DNA of 64,000 bases, taken from positions 2,362,071 through 2,426,070 of the forward strand of contig SIJG01000011.1 in the NCBI GenBank assembly GCA_023374025.1, read 5' to 3'. Below, piece by piece: positions 37,101 through 48,888 of this stretch. The notes beneath the pieces are model-generated. The model saw only the letters and a program-made list of their open reading frames with translations. It was not told the DNA's origin and did no database searches. This stretch comes from Heterodera schachtii (Eukaryota; Nematoda; Chromadorea; Rhabditida; Heteroderidae). The position numbers were made by a program, and so were the translations under genes. How positions within the stretch are numbered: position 1 is the stretch's first letter; every line of letters begins with the position of its first letter.

Positions 37101-37255
37101 ACAAATGATACATTACGAATTTTTCTTATCATTTGCTTTATTATAACTAAATAATAAAAACTTATCAAATAGTTATAAGAAAAATTAATATTTATTTAAC
37201 AAAAAATTAAGAAAAATAATAAATAAATTAAATTACATTAAATTAAATTAGCAAC

Positions 37256-37279
37256 ATCACTTTTCGTTAACTCTTTCGC
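37256..37279 (-). other. 24-nt exon-like islet, copy 2
   Basis: Minus-strand partner of 8308-8331: TAGTAG, then 24 nt reading AKELTKSD, then GTTGCT. The flanks also align loosely with the first copy (GACCATAATA, GAATTGATACCA), so the pair is one duplicated segment rather than two chance matches. Confidence 0.3.
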
Positions 37280-37622
37280 CTACTATTTATGTGGGGGAAT
37301 TGATACCACTCTTATGCGACCATAATAAAAAATAAGTTTAAATAATTTAAGTGAAAAAAAGAGAAGTCTCAAAACAAAAATGAAATTACCGAATTAAAAA
37401 TTTTAGGAATTTGTTTTGCTCGCCGGAAAGCGGGAGTTTTGTCAATTATTTGCAAGAAAATAATTATGCTTTTAGTATAATATTAAAAAAGTAAATAGAA
37501 TATTAAAAAGCATTAAACTTTTAAACAATGATAAAAATAAAAGAAACTATATAAAAAAATGGTTTTCGAATAAAAGAGGAAGTAGAAAAAATTTAAAAAT
37601 TCTGTAAATAAATAAATATGAC

Positions 37623-37653
37623 CTTTATTATGGTGCCACAGCCGGCCGGGCCT
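37623..37653 (-). other. Exon-like islet, GCGTII copy 2
   Basis: After GGATGTTAG on the minus strand the frame reads GPAGCGTIIK and stops at AAAG/GTCATATTT, a plausible donor. Partner of 8531-8555. Confidence 0.28.
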
Positions 37654-40491
37654 CTAACATCCGGCACTTAAATTAGCATCTATATTTAAAAAAATTAAAA
37701 GTCATATGTCAATGGAATTTTTTAATGAAATGGATTTCCTTTTAAACTCTACAACTTAAACGAATAGCGCCTTCAAGAAAGATTCATATTCGTAAAACTA
37801 AACAAGCAGTGAACTACAACAAAAAAAATTCAAATGTTAAAGTATATTATATTACAATATAGAGAGAAATTTGAATCAAAAAAAGAACAGAAAATTCGAA
37901 GTTCAAGAGAATCGCACACTAATAATTATTAAAAAGAAAAATAAATTTAAAAAATAAAAAAAGTTAATACACTAAGAAAAAATAAACTAATCAAACCAAA
38001 CTATTTTGAGAAATAAAATAATAAAAAATTTTATATGCGAAAAATTTTGAAAAATGAGAAAAAGGTTGTGTATACAAAATAATACAAACAAATTTTGTAT
38101 AAGGAATAATTTAAAATCTCTCACTAGAATTACTAGCTTTAGAACACATAAAAATGATTTGATTAAGAAATGCCTAATTTAATAATGAAAAACTTAGAAA
38201 CGAATCATAGACATAAATTAACAGATTTAAATATGGGATAAAACAAAACAAATCAATAACTAAACATATATATTAAACTTTAAAGGGATGGAATAGAAAG
38301 TTTTCCTTAATTTTATTGAAGTAATAAAAGTACGAATTTAATAAAAACATAAAATTTGCAAAAGTAAAATAATCAAGAGAAATATTAAAATTACGCGGAT
38401 AATCAATTTTAAGGTGCCAAGTAATAAAATGGTGAATTCTAGCCTGCTAAACTAAGAAATATGCAAGTTTTTACAAATATTACTAATTAAACAATAAAAT
38501 AAATTAAAAATAATGTGAATATTAATTAAATTAACGTTTAACTTAATTAAAAAAATTTCTTTCTAAAAAATTATCTTACCAAATGGAATAATGAATTTTG
38601 GCAGAACACAAGTACGCGTTCAACAATGCATGAGGCAGTTAGGCTGATCATGAGCTAAAAATTTAAAAAATGTATCATAAAATATTAAATTACTTAATAT
38701 CGCTCTATTAAATGGATAGAAAAAATGAAAATTTAAATTAAAGAACAAAGCAAAACAGGAATTAAAATAGATTTTTATATACACAAAAAGTTAAGTTAAT
38801 AGGTGCCCATTGTTCAGTAAGTTTATATATTATTTTTTGCTTTTGTTGACTAAAAATCCCATCCTGATTATAATAAAGAAAAATATAAAAAGTATATTTA
38901 CTATAATTTTCGAAAGGTAACATCTGACTAAAAACCAAACTTTAAGAATAAATATAAAATAATGATAATTTAGTAGAATTTATGTTAATTAAATTTTTTT
39001 TTTGTATTTTCTTCTAATATAACCATTTGCATATTATCAAAACAATTATATAAAGAAAGTTAATTCTAAAAGAATTTATAAAAAATATTGTTTCTTTAAT
39101 GGTATTATTATAATCAAAAGAATCTCAGGATAATAAGATATACATACTGTGTACTCCATTTAAAAGTGCCGTTTATTAAAAAATAATAATTTTGATAAAT
39201 TCTATTAAATAGTTATACTAAATTAATGTAATTATTTCAACTTTTTAGTAATAAAATTGTATTCATTTAATTTCTGTTAAATCTAATAATAAATGAAACC
39301 TCTAATTAAACCTAACTTATGTAAAACAAATTTGAACCCTTACGTGTTAAATTCTTGTCATGCAAGAGCTGAAGGGAAGGTAATTTGAGCTGAAGGAATT
39401 GTCGCGATTAATGAATTATCTATGAATAAAGATAAAACCCCTAATAATGTAAAATTTTTAAAAGCAGACTTATTAAAAAAAATAAACGAAAATATAAAAG
39501 AAAATTCAAAAATAAATTCATTTCAAAAATTTTAATAATTCCAAATATAAAATAACTTTCTGTTAAAAGGTATAAATGACGAAGCATCATAAAATAAATA
39601 ATTAAGATTTATTTATTAAAAAAGCCAAATTGTCTTATATTTAAACAACATGATATAAAATGTTATTTTTAATTTTTTATACGCTCATTTAATATTACAT
39701 AAAAACTTTAATTAGTTCATTTACGTTTAATAAACACGAAAAATTATTCTTTTTACTTTTTTCGCTTTTGGGTATATTTTTTTAATGTTAAAAATCGTAT
39801 TTTCATTCATAATTCTAAGTTTTTTTCAATTGGTAAGCATCATCGTTGTCTACCAAAAAGTTTTCATTCTTCTTTTGCATTTTATTTATAGCTTATTTTT
39901 AAGTGCTTGTCAAATCACAATTATTAATATACGGTAGTTATGTGGCAGGTAATTTATTTAATTGAATTTTTAGCTTAAATATTTTAAATTTTTAAATAAC
40001 TGAGCCCAAAATTTTCAATAAGATTATGTCTACTTTATAGAAATTTTTTATAATTCTTTATTTTTTAGCCTTATTATTTTTTGTTGTTTTCCGGTATTTA
40101 TTTTTTTATATTAGGAAAATTCGGTCTCAGGTTCGATGTGATTTGACTGCAGCCAATGTTTTACAAAACTTTTAAATATTTATTTGCAAATTCCGATTAT
40201 TCACTTTAGCTATGACTTTTCTCGTAGTGCGACATTTGCGGACCGACATTTGCGGACCGACATTTGCGGACCGACCTTTGCGAACCACTATTTCCCTTTA
40301 ACTGTCAAAAAAAGAAAATTTTTTTTTTTTACGTTTTCATTAAAAATACTCCCAAAATTGAAATTAGTGAAGCTAAGCTGATGTAAGGCGATCTGTTTCA
40401 ATTGGAGAATTTTTTTTATCCTAGAAGTCCCAAACCAAGTGAAATTTTTTTCTTGCTTCTCTACACGTAGTGAAAAATTGGTTAATTTAAT

Positions 40492-40598
40492 TAGGGTTAA
40501 GCCCCGTCCCCGAGCTCCCCGGCCCCCGACATTTTTGGGCCTAATCCCCGACCCGACCCCTGACATGTCGCCCCCCGAAGGCTCGGGGCTTAACCCTA
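40492..40598. mobile_element. 107-bp nested MITE, TAGGGTTAAGCCCCG ends
   Basis: Inverted ends TAGGGTTAAGCCCCG and CGGGGCTTAACCCTA; flanking 8 bp AATTTAAT (40484-40491) and ATTTTAAT (40599-40606) differ by one base. GC-rich centre with CCCCGACC words. The same family as 41060-41826. Confidence 0.78.
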
Positions 40599-40647
40599 AT
40601 TTTAATACATATAAAAGTCAATTCAGGATTTATAACAAGGAAAATTT

Positions 40648-40718
40648 TTTTACTCGGTTAACCAAAGCATGGAAGTGAAATACGTTTCACTTCCAAGCTT
40701 TGGTGAACCGAGAGTAAA
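40648..40718. repeat. Central hairpin of the 40.2-kb foldback element
   Basis: TACTCGGTTAACCAAAGC and GGAAGTGAAA pair with their near-complements (GTTTCACTTCC, GCTTTGGTGAACCGAG) around a 3-base centre near 40682. It sits close to the midpoint of the host element once the nested MITE is discounted. Confidence 0.7.
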
Positions 40719-41059
40719 TTTTTATATGGCATACCAAACAATTAAATAACAAACCAAAACTAAAAATAGTTCTATCTTTTCCCCAAAAATTGTCCATATT
40801 TGCTGTTCTAAAACCATTGATCCAAAATTAAAACGAGCAACTAAGTACATCTATATTTATCAATAAGGGTGATGTTCGACTCGGAAAAATCACAAAAAAA
40901 ACTAATTTGATCACTCAATTTTTGAAAAATTTTATTTTTTTTTTGTTTTTAGACAGTTAAACCCAGAAATAATGGTCCGCAAATGTCGGTCCGCAAAAGT
41001 CGGTCCGCAAATGTCGGTCCGCAAATGTCGGCTAACCACTTTTCTATGATGGGTTGGAC

Positions 41060-41826
41060 TAGGGTTCAGCCCCGAGCTCACGGGGGGCAAAAAGTCGGGG
41101 GCTGGGGACCTCGGGGGGGGGGGGGGCGATATGTCGGAGATCGGGTCGGGGAGGGGAGCTCAGTTGTCGGGGGTCGGGGACCCCGATCGGGTAGTGAGTG
41201 ATCAACAAAATTTTTTAACGAAAAAATTTTTTTTTCTTTTTAATCCTCATAAATCTTCTTTTTTTCACTTTAATCATCTGATTCAAATTCATTCATTTGC
41301 GCCAGTAAAAGTGCGTTCAATTTGGCATTTTATAACACGGTATACTAGGCCACAAAAATTTTCAGAAACCGAAATCGAATTCCGAGATTCAAATTTTTGA
41401 TCTCAAAATTATGACAATTTTAGCGGTGCGCTTTTTAAATTTTATTATTTTTGACACTAAAATCTTATTTTTCGGCCTTGATGTTCATATTTTTAAAATT
41501 ACCGATCGGCACCATGGATTTGGGGGGCCGGCGGTGCCGATAGGAGCCACCGGAAATTTTTCGTAATTTTTAATGAATTTTACTAAGAAAATTTGTTCAA
41601 AATCTCAAAAATTTTCAATATTTCCCGCCTTCATGGATGAATTAACTTTTAAATTTTTAAAACGCTCGGAGTCCCCAATCCCCCGAAATAGTGTCGGGGG
41701 GGTCGGGGGGCAAAAAGTCGGGGGTCGGGGACCTCGGGGGACGACATGTCGGGGGTTGGGTCGGGGAATAGGTCCAAAAAACGTCTCGGGTCGGGTCGGG
41801 GGGCTCGGTGTCGGGGCTGAACCCTA
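41060..41826. mobile_element. hAT-like element, GTCGGGG words
   Basis: Ends TAGGGTTCAGCCCCGAG and CGGGGCTGAACCCTA with perfect 8-bp duplications GGTTGGAC at 41052-41059 and 41827-41834. Both ends are packed with GTCGGGG-type words on the same strand, including a run of about 14 G near 41110. The interior includes AGCGGTGCGCTTTTTAAA and the GC-rich palindromic module (41526-41553). It starts 23 bp from the neighbouring foldback element. Frames through the G-rich arrays are not genes. Confidence 0.88.
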
Positions 41827-41834
41827 GGTTGGAC

Positions 41835-44820
41835 TAAATTTTTTGTCAATTTATGATTGTACTTTTTCAGCCAATCCGTTCTATTATGATAATCTTTTTT
41901 AAATGCATGAATCCAACTGTTTTATATATAATCCAAATCCACCATTCTAAATTTTCTTTTTTGAAATTAATTTATATTTAATTCAATTTATTTAAATTTT
42001 TAAGTTATCTTTTATGCACACATATAATAAATTTGAGAACCTGATATTCAAATAGAATAATAATTTTACCTTTTATTGTAATAATTTTGTTTATTAAATA
42101 AAATGGTTTTTGTTTTATATTGAATTTTCATTTTTATATTAATATTATATTTCATTTTTTAAATTTATTATATTTCTTGTCTGATCATAGTTTATATGCA
42201 GTAGGCCTTTATACTAAAATTTTTAATTTTCTCGTAAAAAATGGCAAAATTCAGAATAATTCTAATTTTTATTCTATAATATTTCTTTTGATATTTTTAA
42301 AAATTAGGACAAAAATTATAAACTTATATTTTTCAAAAAATTAAATAAATTAAATTTGAATAAATTTCATATAATTTGATTATTTGCCTTCTCCAGCCTT
42401 TTTTCTTCCAATTTATAGTAAAATTATAAATTATTTTTATTTTTTTGTTTATCTTATAGCTTTTTTCATCATTACTTAATACATTGGTGTCATATTTCTT
42501 AACTTTGGTCCTAATTTTTTGGATTTTTGATGTTTTTTTTCTATTTTGAATACTTGTACAAAATTCGTTAAATTTACCAAATTGGTCGATTATGCTTCCG
42601 AAAAGAACCATAAACTTTTTTGTTTCATTTTTTAAATATAAATAATTAAAATTTATAAATAAAGATTATAGTTGTAGTCAATTGAGTGTTCCAAAATTTG
42701 GTAAAATAAATTTTTTTTTTTCAATTGCTTTTAATTTTTAAAAAACCAAGTTTTTGATCTTGCTTATTTGATATTTTTATAATTAACAATTTTATTATTT
42801 CTTGTTGATAGTTTTTTTATTAATTCGTTTTTTGTATTAATTTATTCTTTTGTAAAATAATTTCTTAATTCGATTCCGCATATATTTATTTGAATTTAAT
42901 TCTTTTATTTAAAAATTTTGTTAATGATAACGTTTTTTCAGCACCCGCGTTATGTAGGGCAAAGGCTAATATTAGCCATTTTGAGACCTCGCAAAGAACT
43001 TCACGAAGCAAATATCGCCGTGTTGACAATGTTCTGGAATGATGAAAATGATAAATTTTATTTCAATTGGTTTAAAATTACCTTTTCTTTTCAATTTTTT
43101 AATATGTTTTATGTAAAATTTTATTATTAAGATTAAAATTATTGATATTATTTCTTTGTCATAATTTATCATTTATAGATATTTCAATTTTTTAAAATAT
43201 TTTTCTTTTATTTCTATACAAACTATATGCCTTTGAAAATTGTATTTATAACCAATTTGTTTTAAATTATTTATTGTTGCTATCATCACTTTATAATATA
43301 TTTTTTCTTTATTAATAATAGAGCGGTTTTCCCTTGAAAAGATCATTCTTTGCTCCTGGCAGGATGTTCACCTAAATTTACAGACTTCATGTGTATGTTT
43401 ATTTTTTGTTTATATTTCTTTTTAAGTGCTGGATTCTATGTAATAAATTAAACTTTTATCCTAATTTCTTATCCTTTATGCAAAACCCTTGAAGTAAGTG
43501 TTTAAAATTTCATATAGTTTAAGAGTATTTCCATTTTTATGTTTTATAATTTCTAACTTCACTTAATATTGCCTTGTAAATATGTTTTATTGGCTAATCG
43601 CTTTCATATATTAAATTGCAAATAAATTTATTATTTAATTTAATGCAATTTAGAAATTAGCTTATGCTTCTCTTTTTTAACTAAAACTCAAAACAATTTT
43701 GTATTATAATTAGAGATTAAAATTTATTTATGAATGAATTAAAAAAAGAAATTAATTATCATTAGATAAATTCGGTTCCATTAAAATAAAAGAATTTGTT
43801 TTGTTTTATGTTTTTATTAATAAATTTTTTAATATTTTCGCTTTATCAACTTCGAGAGAACAATTGACGATTATATTGGATTTACTGTTAAATATTTTCG
43901 CAATTTAGAAATTTTTGATGTTGTAAATCTGCGATTATTTCTTTTTTTAGCTTGAATATCTCATAATGTTCTCTATCTTCGTCTATATGTCAAAATCCCA
44001 TAATTTTTAATTTGAAAATATGTATATAATTCTCAATAATAATTGTTCTTTGAGCATAAAATTATTATGATGATTGTAAATTTTGTTGAACTTATTGGTC
44101 TTTTACATAAATATTGATATAAATTCGTTTTTAGTTGTTAGTTGGTTAACTTTTGTTCTCATAAATATTGAAGTATGTACTTTTCCCTATAAAATTTATT
44201 ATTATTTTTTCTTTGAAGTCTGTCTATTTGTTCTACTGATAATTATCAATGTGATCGCTTTTACACTTTTTCTGGCGTTATTATTTGATAAATCAATAAT
44301 AATTTTTTTTGATTAGTTCAAAAATTCAAATTTTACATCTCGAGGTTACATTTTCTCGGCCTTTTGATTCTTCAATTTATTAATGAATTTTTTCTATAAA
44401 GGATACATATTTTTTTAAGGAATGCAAAACTTTCATCCGATTCTTAAAATATTCTGTAATTTATATTATAATTTTACTAAATTGTCTGGGACAAAAAATG
44501 TTTTATATTGACGCATTTTTTAAAACTAGTACTTCCAGCGAACATTAAGCACAGCAGTGTTTGCTGACGTGCAAATTTCGACCCTGCTGAATCTAGTTAA
44601 TCAATGTTTGATTTATAAATTTTATAGTTTTAATATCTTCTTTTTTACCTATTTCGGGAATTTAATGTATTATTGAATTTTTTTGTAATAGGCGTCCATT
44701 TTTTCAATATATAATTATCTGAATTATTTCAATATATAATTATCTGAATAATTCGAAATAAATATCTACTGCAACGGATTCAATTGTTAAATCGGTCTTA
44801 TAAGTTATGTATTTTAAAAG
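41835..44820 (+). other. T-rich matrix block with exon-like islets
   Basis: Plus-strand T clearly exceeds A, the reverse of most of the window. By hand count 42121-42180 has 38 T and 17 A. Islets: 42942-43030 follows TTTTTTCAG and is open as HPRYVGQRLILAILRPRKEL; the minus strand there is also open (EHCQHGDICFVKFFARSQNG). About 44540-44597 follows ACTTCCAG and reads RTLSTAVFADVQISTLLNL before GTTAAT. A 25-bp tandem duplication lies at 44703-44750. No family recognised. Confidence 0.4.
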
Positions 44821-47100
44821 TATAAAATAAATAATGATTAATAAAAAATTTTAATCAATTGTAATTTAATTAGGTAATTGTAATGTTTTATTCGTCTTTG
44901 TCTTTGGTCTAATTTCTTGTTTTTTTTTAAAACATATTACTAAGAAATTTAATAAATTATTAAAGTAATTTAGTAAATACAATATTTTATTGTAATTATA
45001 CACGCTGTTCAGAAAAAATTTCATAAAAAAAACTTTTAATAAATCAAATAATAATTAAGCGAATTTTCGAATACAGAAAAACATTTCAACTGCTGGATAT
45101 ATATCCATAGATCGCGTTTAAACCTTCAATGAGAAAAAATTTTGCAAAAAAGAAAATAATGGAAACTTTGTTTTCTGATTTAATGAAAAATGAATCAAAA
45201 AATAAAATACGTTTGCCAACAAACCAAATGCCAATGTCTACTCCTTCGGAACAATATTTACGAAAAATTAATGAGCAATATTGAAAATATTTATTTACTT
45301 TTGGCTTTGTTTAAGAAACAACAAAAAATTGTAAAATCTTAATTTCAAAATGCTAATATAAATAAAAAAAATAACAAATATAATAAAGAAAAGGTTCGAC
45401 TAGATCATTAATAAAAATAAAAAAACAAATGAGGAAAATCAGAAGTCGAATTAACATAAAATTTAATGCCGAAATAACCAATGATATACTTTTATACATT
45501 TACAATAAGATAGAAAACATATTTGGCGCCCATTTAAAATAATAAAGATTGAATATCAAGTAATTACCAACTCCGATAGTAAATGCAAATAATCTTTTTC
45601 TATGAAAGAAATTTCATTATAAATATAAATATATAAATAAAAACTTATTTATAGCTAATTTACCAATTCTTAGCTTATGCAGGTAAATAATGTGGAAAAA
45701 CAATTTTTTAATTATAATGAGCAATTTTAAAATGGTAAGAAAATAAACTTAATTTGATTAAAAAACAAAAAGACCGTGCTAATTACAAAAAAAAATTATT
45801 AGAACTTTGCCTTAATAAACAAAAAAAGAATATAATAAAATCAGAATATGAATTTATGAAGTGGCAAAAAAAATTCTTGAGTTTATTATTTTGTTACTGA
45901 ACGTACATGCAAGGCAGAGGCTATCGGCATGAGCCTTTTCGCGGCAGACGGGCACACAATAACCGTAACCAGAACTGGCGCGGACGCTTTGACCGCCAAA
46001 ACAATCGATACTCAGGTGGACGAGTAAAATATAATTTCCCAAAAAATTGCAATAAATCAGGCAACTTTGCCAATTGAAGAATTTTGATCAAATACTATCA
46101 ATATTTGTTAAATTTTCAAGGATTTAAATTCAGAAAATTTCTCGTCATTCTTTATGAATTCTTTATCAAAGTAAGCCCTTTTGTGTGTCGCTTTTGAAAC
46201 TGTCTTGAGAGATTTTTGTAAATACTATCTCATAATTAATATTGGTAAAAGTAGTTACGCAAGAAATGTATAGTTATTGTAAAACAATAAAAAAAAACGA
46301 ATAAATGCGATTTTTTAAAAATTTTCATGAAATTTAACAAAGAACAAGGATAAAAGCGATAAAAGCAAGGAAATCACAACTCATTTTTATTTATTAAATA
46401 CAGATAAAACGATAATGGATTCAAAAATTAATAAATAGACTCAAAGTCAGGAACGATTGTTAATTTGAAGTGAATTATTAACATTGATAATAATAATTTT
46501 AAATAAAGAAATAAAGCCAGAAGGTCGGTTTTTTCTAAATATTTAATAAAAATTTTTATTACCCATAAGAAAAAATATGAATTATAAAGCACAAAAATGC
46601 ATTTTTTTAAATACATAAAAAAAATTGAAAAAAATAATTATGCAAATAAATGTAATATGAAAGAATTGTAAATTGTCAATAATTCGACGAAATAAAAATT
46701 ACATTGAAGTTATTTCTTCGATCCATATTTCTCAAAATGACTTTTTATATATATTTTTTATTATTATTAATACTACGCTTCAATTTTATTTGATTATTTT
46801 TAATAATTTTGGTGAATAATTCCTTATAATTTATATTGTTTCATTTCTTTGGAAACAAATTTATGGTTATAAAATATTGGTTTTTTTTACATGTTTTTGT
46901 AAGAACTTCAATTTTCAGGAATTCTATAAGTTTAATCCAACATAAGTTGAATCTGTTGGAATTTTATTCTAAATGCTTTTTTAAATGTTTAAACATTTCG
47001 TTATTTTTCAATTCATATATCGATGTTTTTATTATTTTGGCATTTTCATTTATTAAAAAAAATAATTTTACATATAATCACTAGCTATTAAATGAATTGG
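44821..47100. other. AT-rich matrix, bias switching back
   Basis: A-rich on the plus strand to about 46700, then T-rich at 46740-47090. The one clear islet is 45890-46077. An 82-codon frame at 46836-47084 is hydrophobic, AT-driven and within chance. Confidence 0.4.
45890..46077. other. GC-rich islet open on both strands
   Basis: The most GC-rich non-repeat patch in the matrix. Plus strand from ATG 45907: an Arg/Gly-rich frame beginning MQGRGYRHEPFRGRR, with a GTAAAA donor-like site at 46024 and a stop at 46075. Minus strand: a cysteine-containing frame reading IDCFGGQSVRASSGYGYC and continuing with more Cys, flanked by CCTGAG. The plus frame resembles an RGG-type RNA-binding tail; the minus frame resembles a secreted Cys-rich peptide and agrees with the local strand bias. 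One of them may be a real exon; I cannot choose. Confidence 0.3.
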
Positions 47101-48190
47101 CTCGAAATCACAAAATTTGGACAATTTTTGGACAAAATTCTCTTAAAAATTATACTCATTTTCAAAAAATTTTCCCGGCGGCGCCTTTCGGCATCACCGA
47201 CCACATCCCCCACCGCAATTTTACAAACAAGTTTTTGAAAAACGCACCGCTAAAATTGTATTTATAGATTAAAATTTTTGAGCCTTGGAATTCTATTTTC
47301 GTTTTCTGAAAATTTTTTGGGCCTGGGATGCCTTGTTATAAAATGCCAAATTGGACGCATATTTGTGGTTTTTTACAAATTAAATGCAAATTATAGTGAA
47401 GAAAAATAATCTTTGTCTTATATTTTTATTAAAGTTGTAACCAGAAAAATTCAAAAAATTAGGACTCATAATTATGTCATTAATTTTTTTTAACGGCGGT
47501 CCGAATAATGGGATGTTTTCACAACAATTTCCATGGACGGTCCAAGGAATTCGACTTAGGGGGGGGGGGGACCTACCCTCGGGCGACGACCTTTTTTTTG
47601 TACACCATTTTTTTGCGGCGGTATTTCCAAAAACATTTAACGAACATGAAGGTCCGGCGGTGCCGATAAGCTCCGCTGGGGTAATTTTTAGTTTTTGTCC
47701 AAAAAATTACAAATTTTGCGATTTTTAGCCATTTTTAGAGATTTTCATCAAAAAGTGTTGTTTTTTGGAATATTTGGGCTAGGCTAGGTCTGGGGGGTAC
47801 CACCAAGGAAAATCTAAAATTTTCGCAAAAATAGCTGTCATGTCCCCAAATCACTTTAAAACAACTTTTATAGTACAGAGCATGGTCGAAATGCTTTTGT
47901 AATTTTTGGCTTTTTGCCCTGGACGCCGCCGGAAAATTTTTTAATACAATTTATTAATAGATTTTTACCAAAAAATTACCATATTTTGCGAATTGGCCAT
48001 TATTAAGGAAAAATAGGAGTTTTGGGGCACGCCAGTGCCGATAGACGCCGCCGGGGGAAATTTTTTTTTGCAAATTTTGGCCATTTTTAAACAGGTTTTC
48101 ACTGAAAATTAGCCAATTTATACGTCAAATTTTAAAAAATTTAGGGGCATTTCATTGGTTCACCAATTGGGCCAACGCAAAACCCTAATA
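47101..48190. repeat. Cluster of GC-rich palindromic modules
   Basis: Holds four copies of the GGCGGTGCCGATAGGCGCCG-type module: inverted at 47174-47202, then 47651-47681, a partial at 47918-47936, and 48028-48057. AACGCACCGCTAAAA (near 47245) is the inverse of the word preceding the module elsewhere. Runs of nine or ten G occur near 47565. Probably one or more decayed transposons; the terminal inverted repeats were not found. The 84-codon frame at 47474-47728 crosses these repeats and is unlikely to be real. Confidence 0.55.
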
Positions 48191-48389
48191 GGTATAATCA
48201 TTTTTTATCTTTTCTACATACTTTCATTTGAATTTTCAGTTTTTCCGCCAGCGTACCTCTCTCGAAATTTAATTTTTTTACACATAAAGTTTTTGAATTA
48301 AAAAAATCATATAAAAAACTCTAAAACGCAAAAATCATAATTATCCCAAAAGTAGAAAAATTTAAAAATCTAGGCATGACTAACAATAA

Positions 48390-48539
48390 GGTATACCTAC
48401 ATTTCGCCTACCGACATTTCGCCTACCGACATTTCGCCTACCGACATTTCGCCTACTTGTCATTTCCTAATGTAAGCCAAAAACATTCATTTCACCTAAT
48501 AAGCCAAAATTTGACGTTTCAGGCGAAAGTAGGTGTGCC
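48390..48539. mobile_element. 150-bp tandem-end element, ACATTTCGCCTACCG words
   Basis: Ends GGTATACCTACATTTCGCC and GGCGAAAGTAGGTGTGCC, with perfect 8-bp duplications AACAATAA at 48382-48389 and 48540-48547. The left end has four units of ACATTTCGCCTACCG; the right end has one or two degenerate inverted units. This is the smallest member of the tandem-end set. The 60-codon frame across it is a repeat by-product. Confidence 0.88.
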
Positions 48540-48578
48540 AACAATAAGCTTCAAATAAAACTTAAAAATACTTTTAAG

Positions 48579-48777
48579 TAGAGTTGGTCGGGACCGGGAC
48601 TGGTACTGAAAAACACGGGTACAACTGAGTACCCAGTCCCGGTTTTGACAAATTTTGACCGGGACCGGGAAATTCCCGGGTTTTTTCCCGGTTTTCCCAG
48701 CCAAAAAGTCCCGGTTTTTCAACCCGAAAATTCCCGGTCCCGGTTTTTGTCAAAATTCCCGGTCCCGACCAACCCTA
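48579..48777. mobile_element. 199-bp MITE, CCCGGTCCCG words
   Basis: Ends TAGAGTTGGTCGGGACC and GGTCCCGACCAACCCTA with perfect 8-bp duplications CTTTTAAG at 48571-48578 and 48778-48785. CCCGGTTTT / ACCGGGAC words recur throughout in both orientations. AACTGAGTACCCAG is shared with the element end at 15424. Confidence 0.9.
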
Positions 48778-48888
48778 CTTTTAAGTAATTTTAAGGTGAT
48801 TTCGACTCATTGTCAGCAAAAAATTAATCATTTGGCTTAAATTTTAGCCTTTATCGTCTTTTGAATTAGCAATTTAAAAAAGCAAAGT

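Larger units (their letters stand above)
31197..40214. other. Long AT-rich matrix
   Basis: Nine kilobases strongly A-rich on the plus strand, without a recognisable gene. Islets: 31690-31790 (with a run of nine or more G), 34880-34925, 35700-35795 (a small hairpin CACTTTTACC...GGTAAAAAGTG), 36750-36840, 37255-37690 (copies of the 8.3-8.6 kb islets) and 39350-39420. From about 39750 to 40170 the bias switches to T-rich. Confidence 0.4.
40223..41037. mobile_element. Tandem-end foldback element, GACATTTGCGGACC words
   Basis: Left end CGTAGTGCGAC then four units of GACATTTGCGGACC; right end four inverted units ending GTCGGCTAACC. Perfect 8-bp duplications ACTTTTCT at 40215-40222 and 41038-41045. 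Inside the arrays are inverted TTTAACTGTC patches, and near the middle (40648-40718) a hairpin of about 70 bp. A 107-bp element is inserted at 40492-40598. No coding capacity. Confidence 0.9.
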
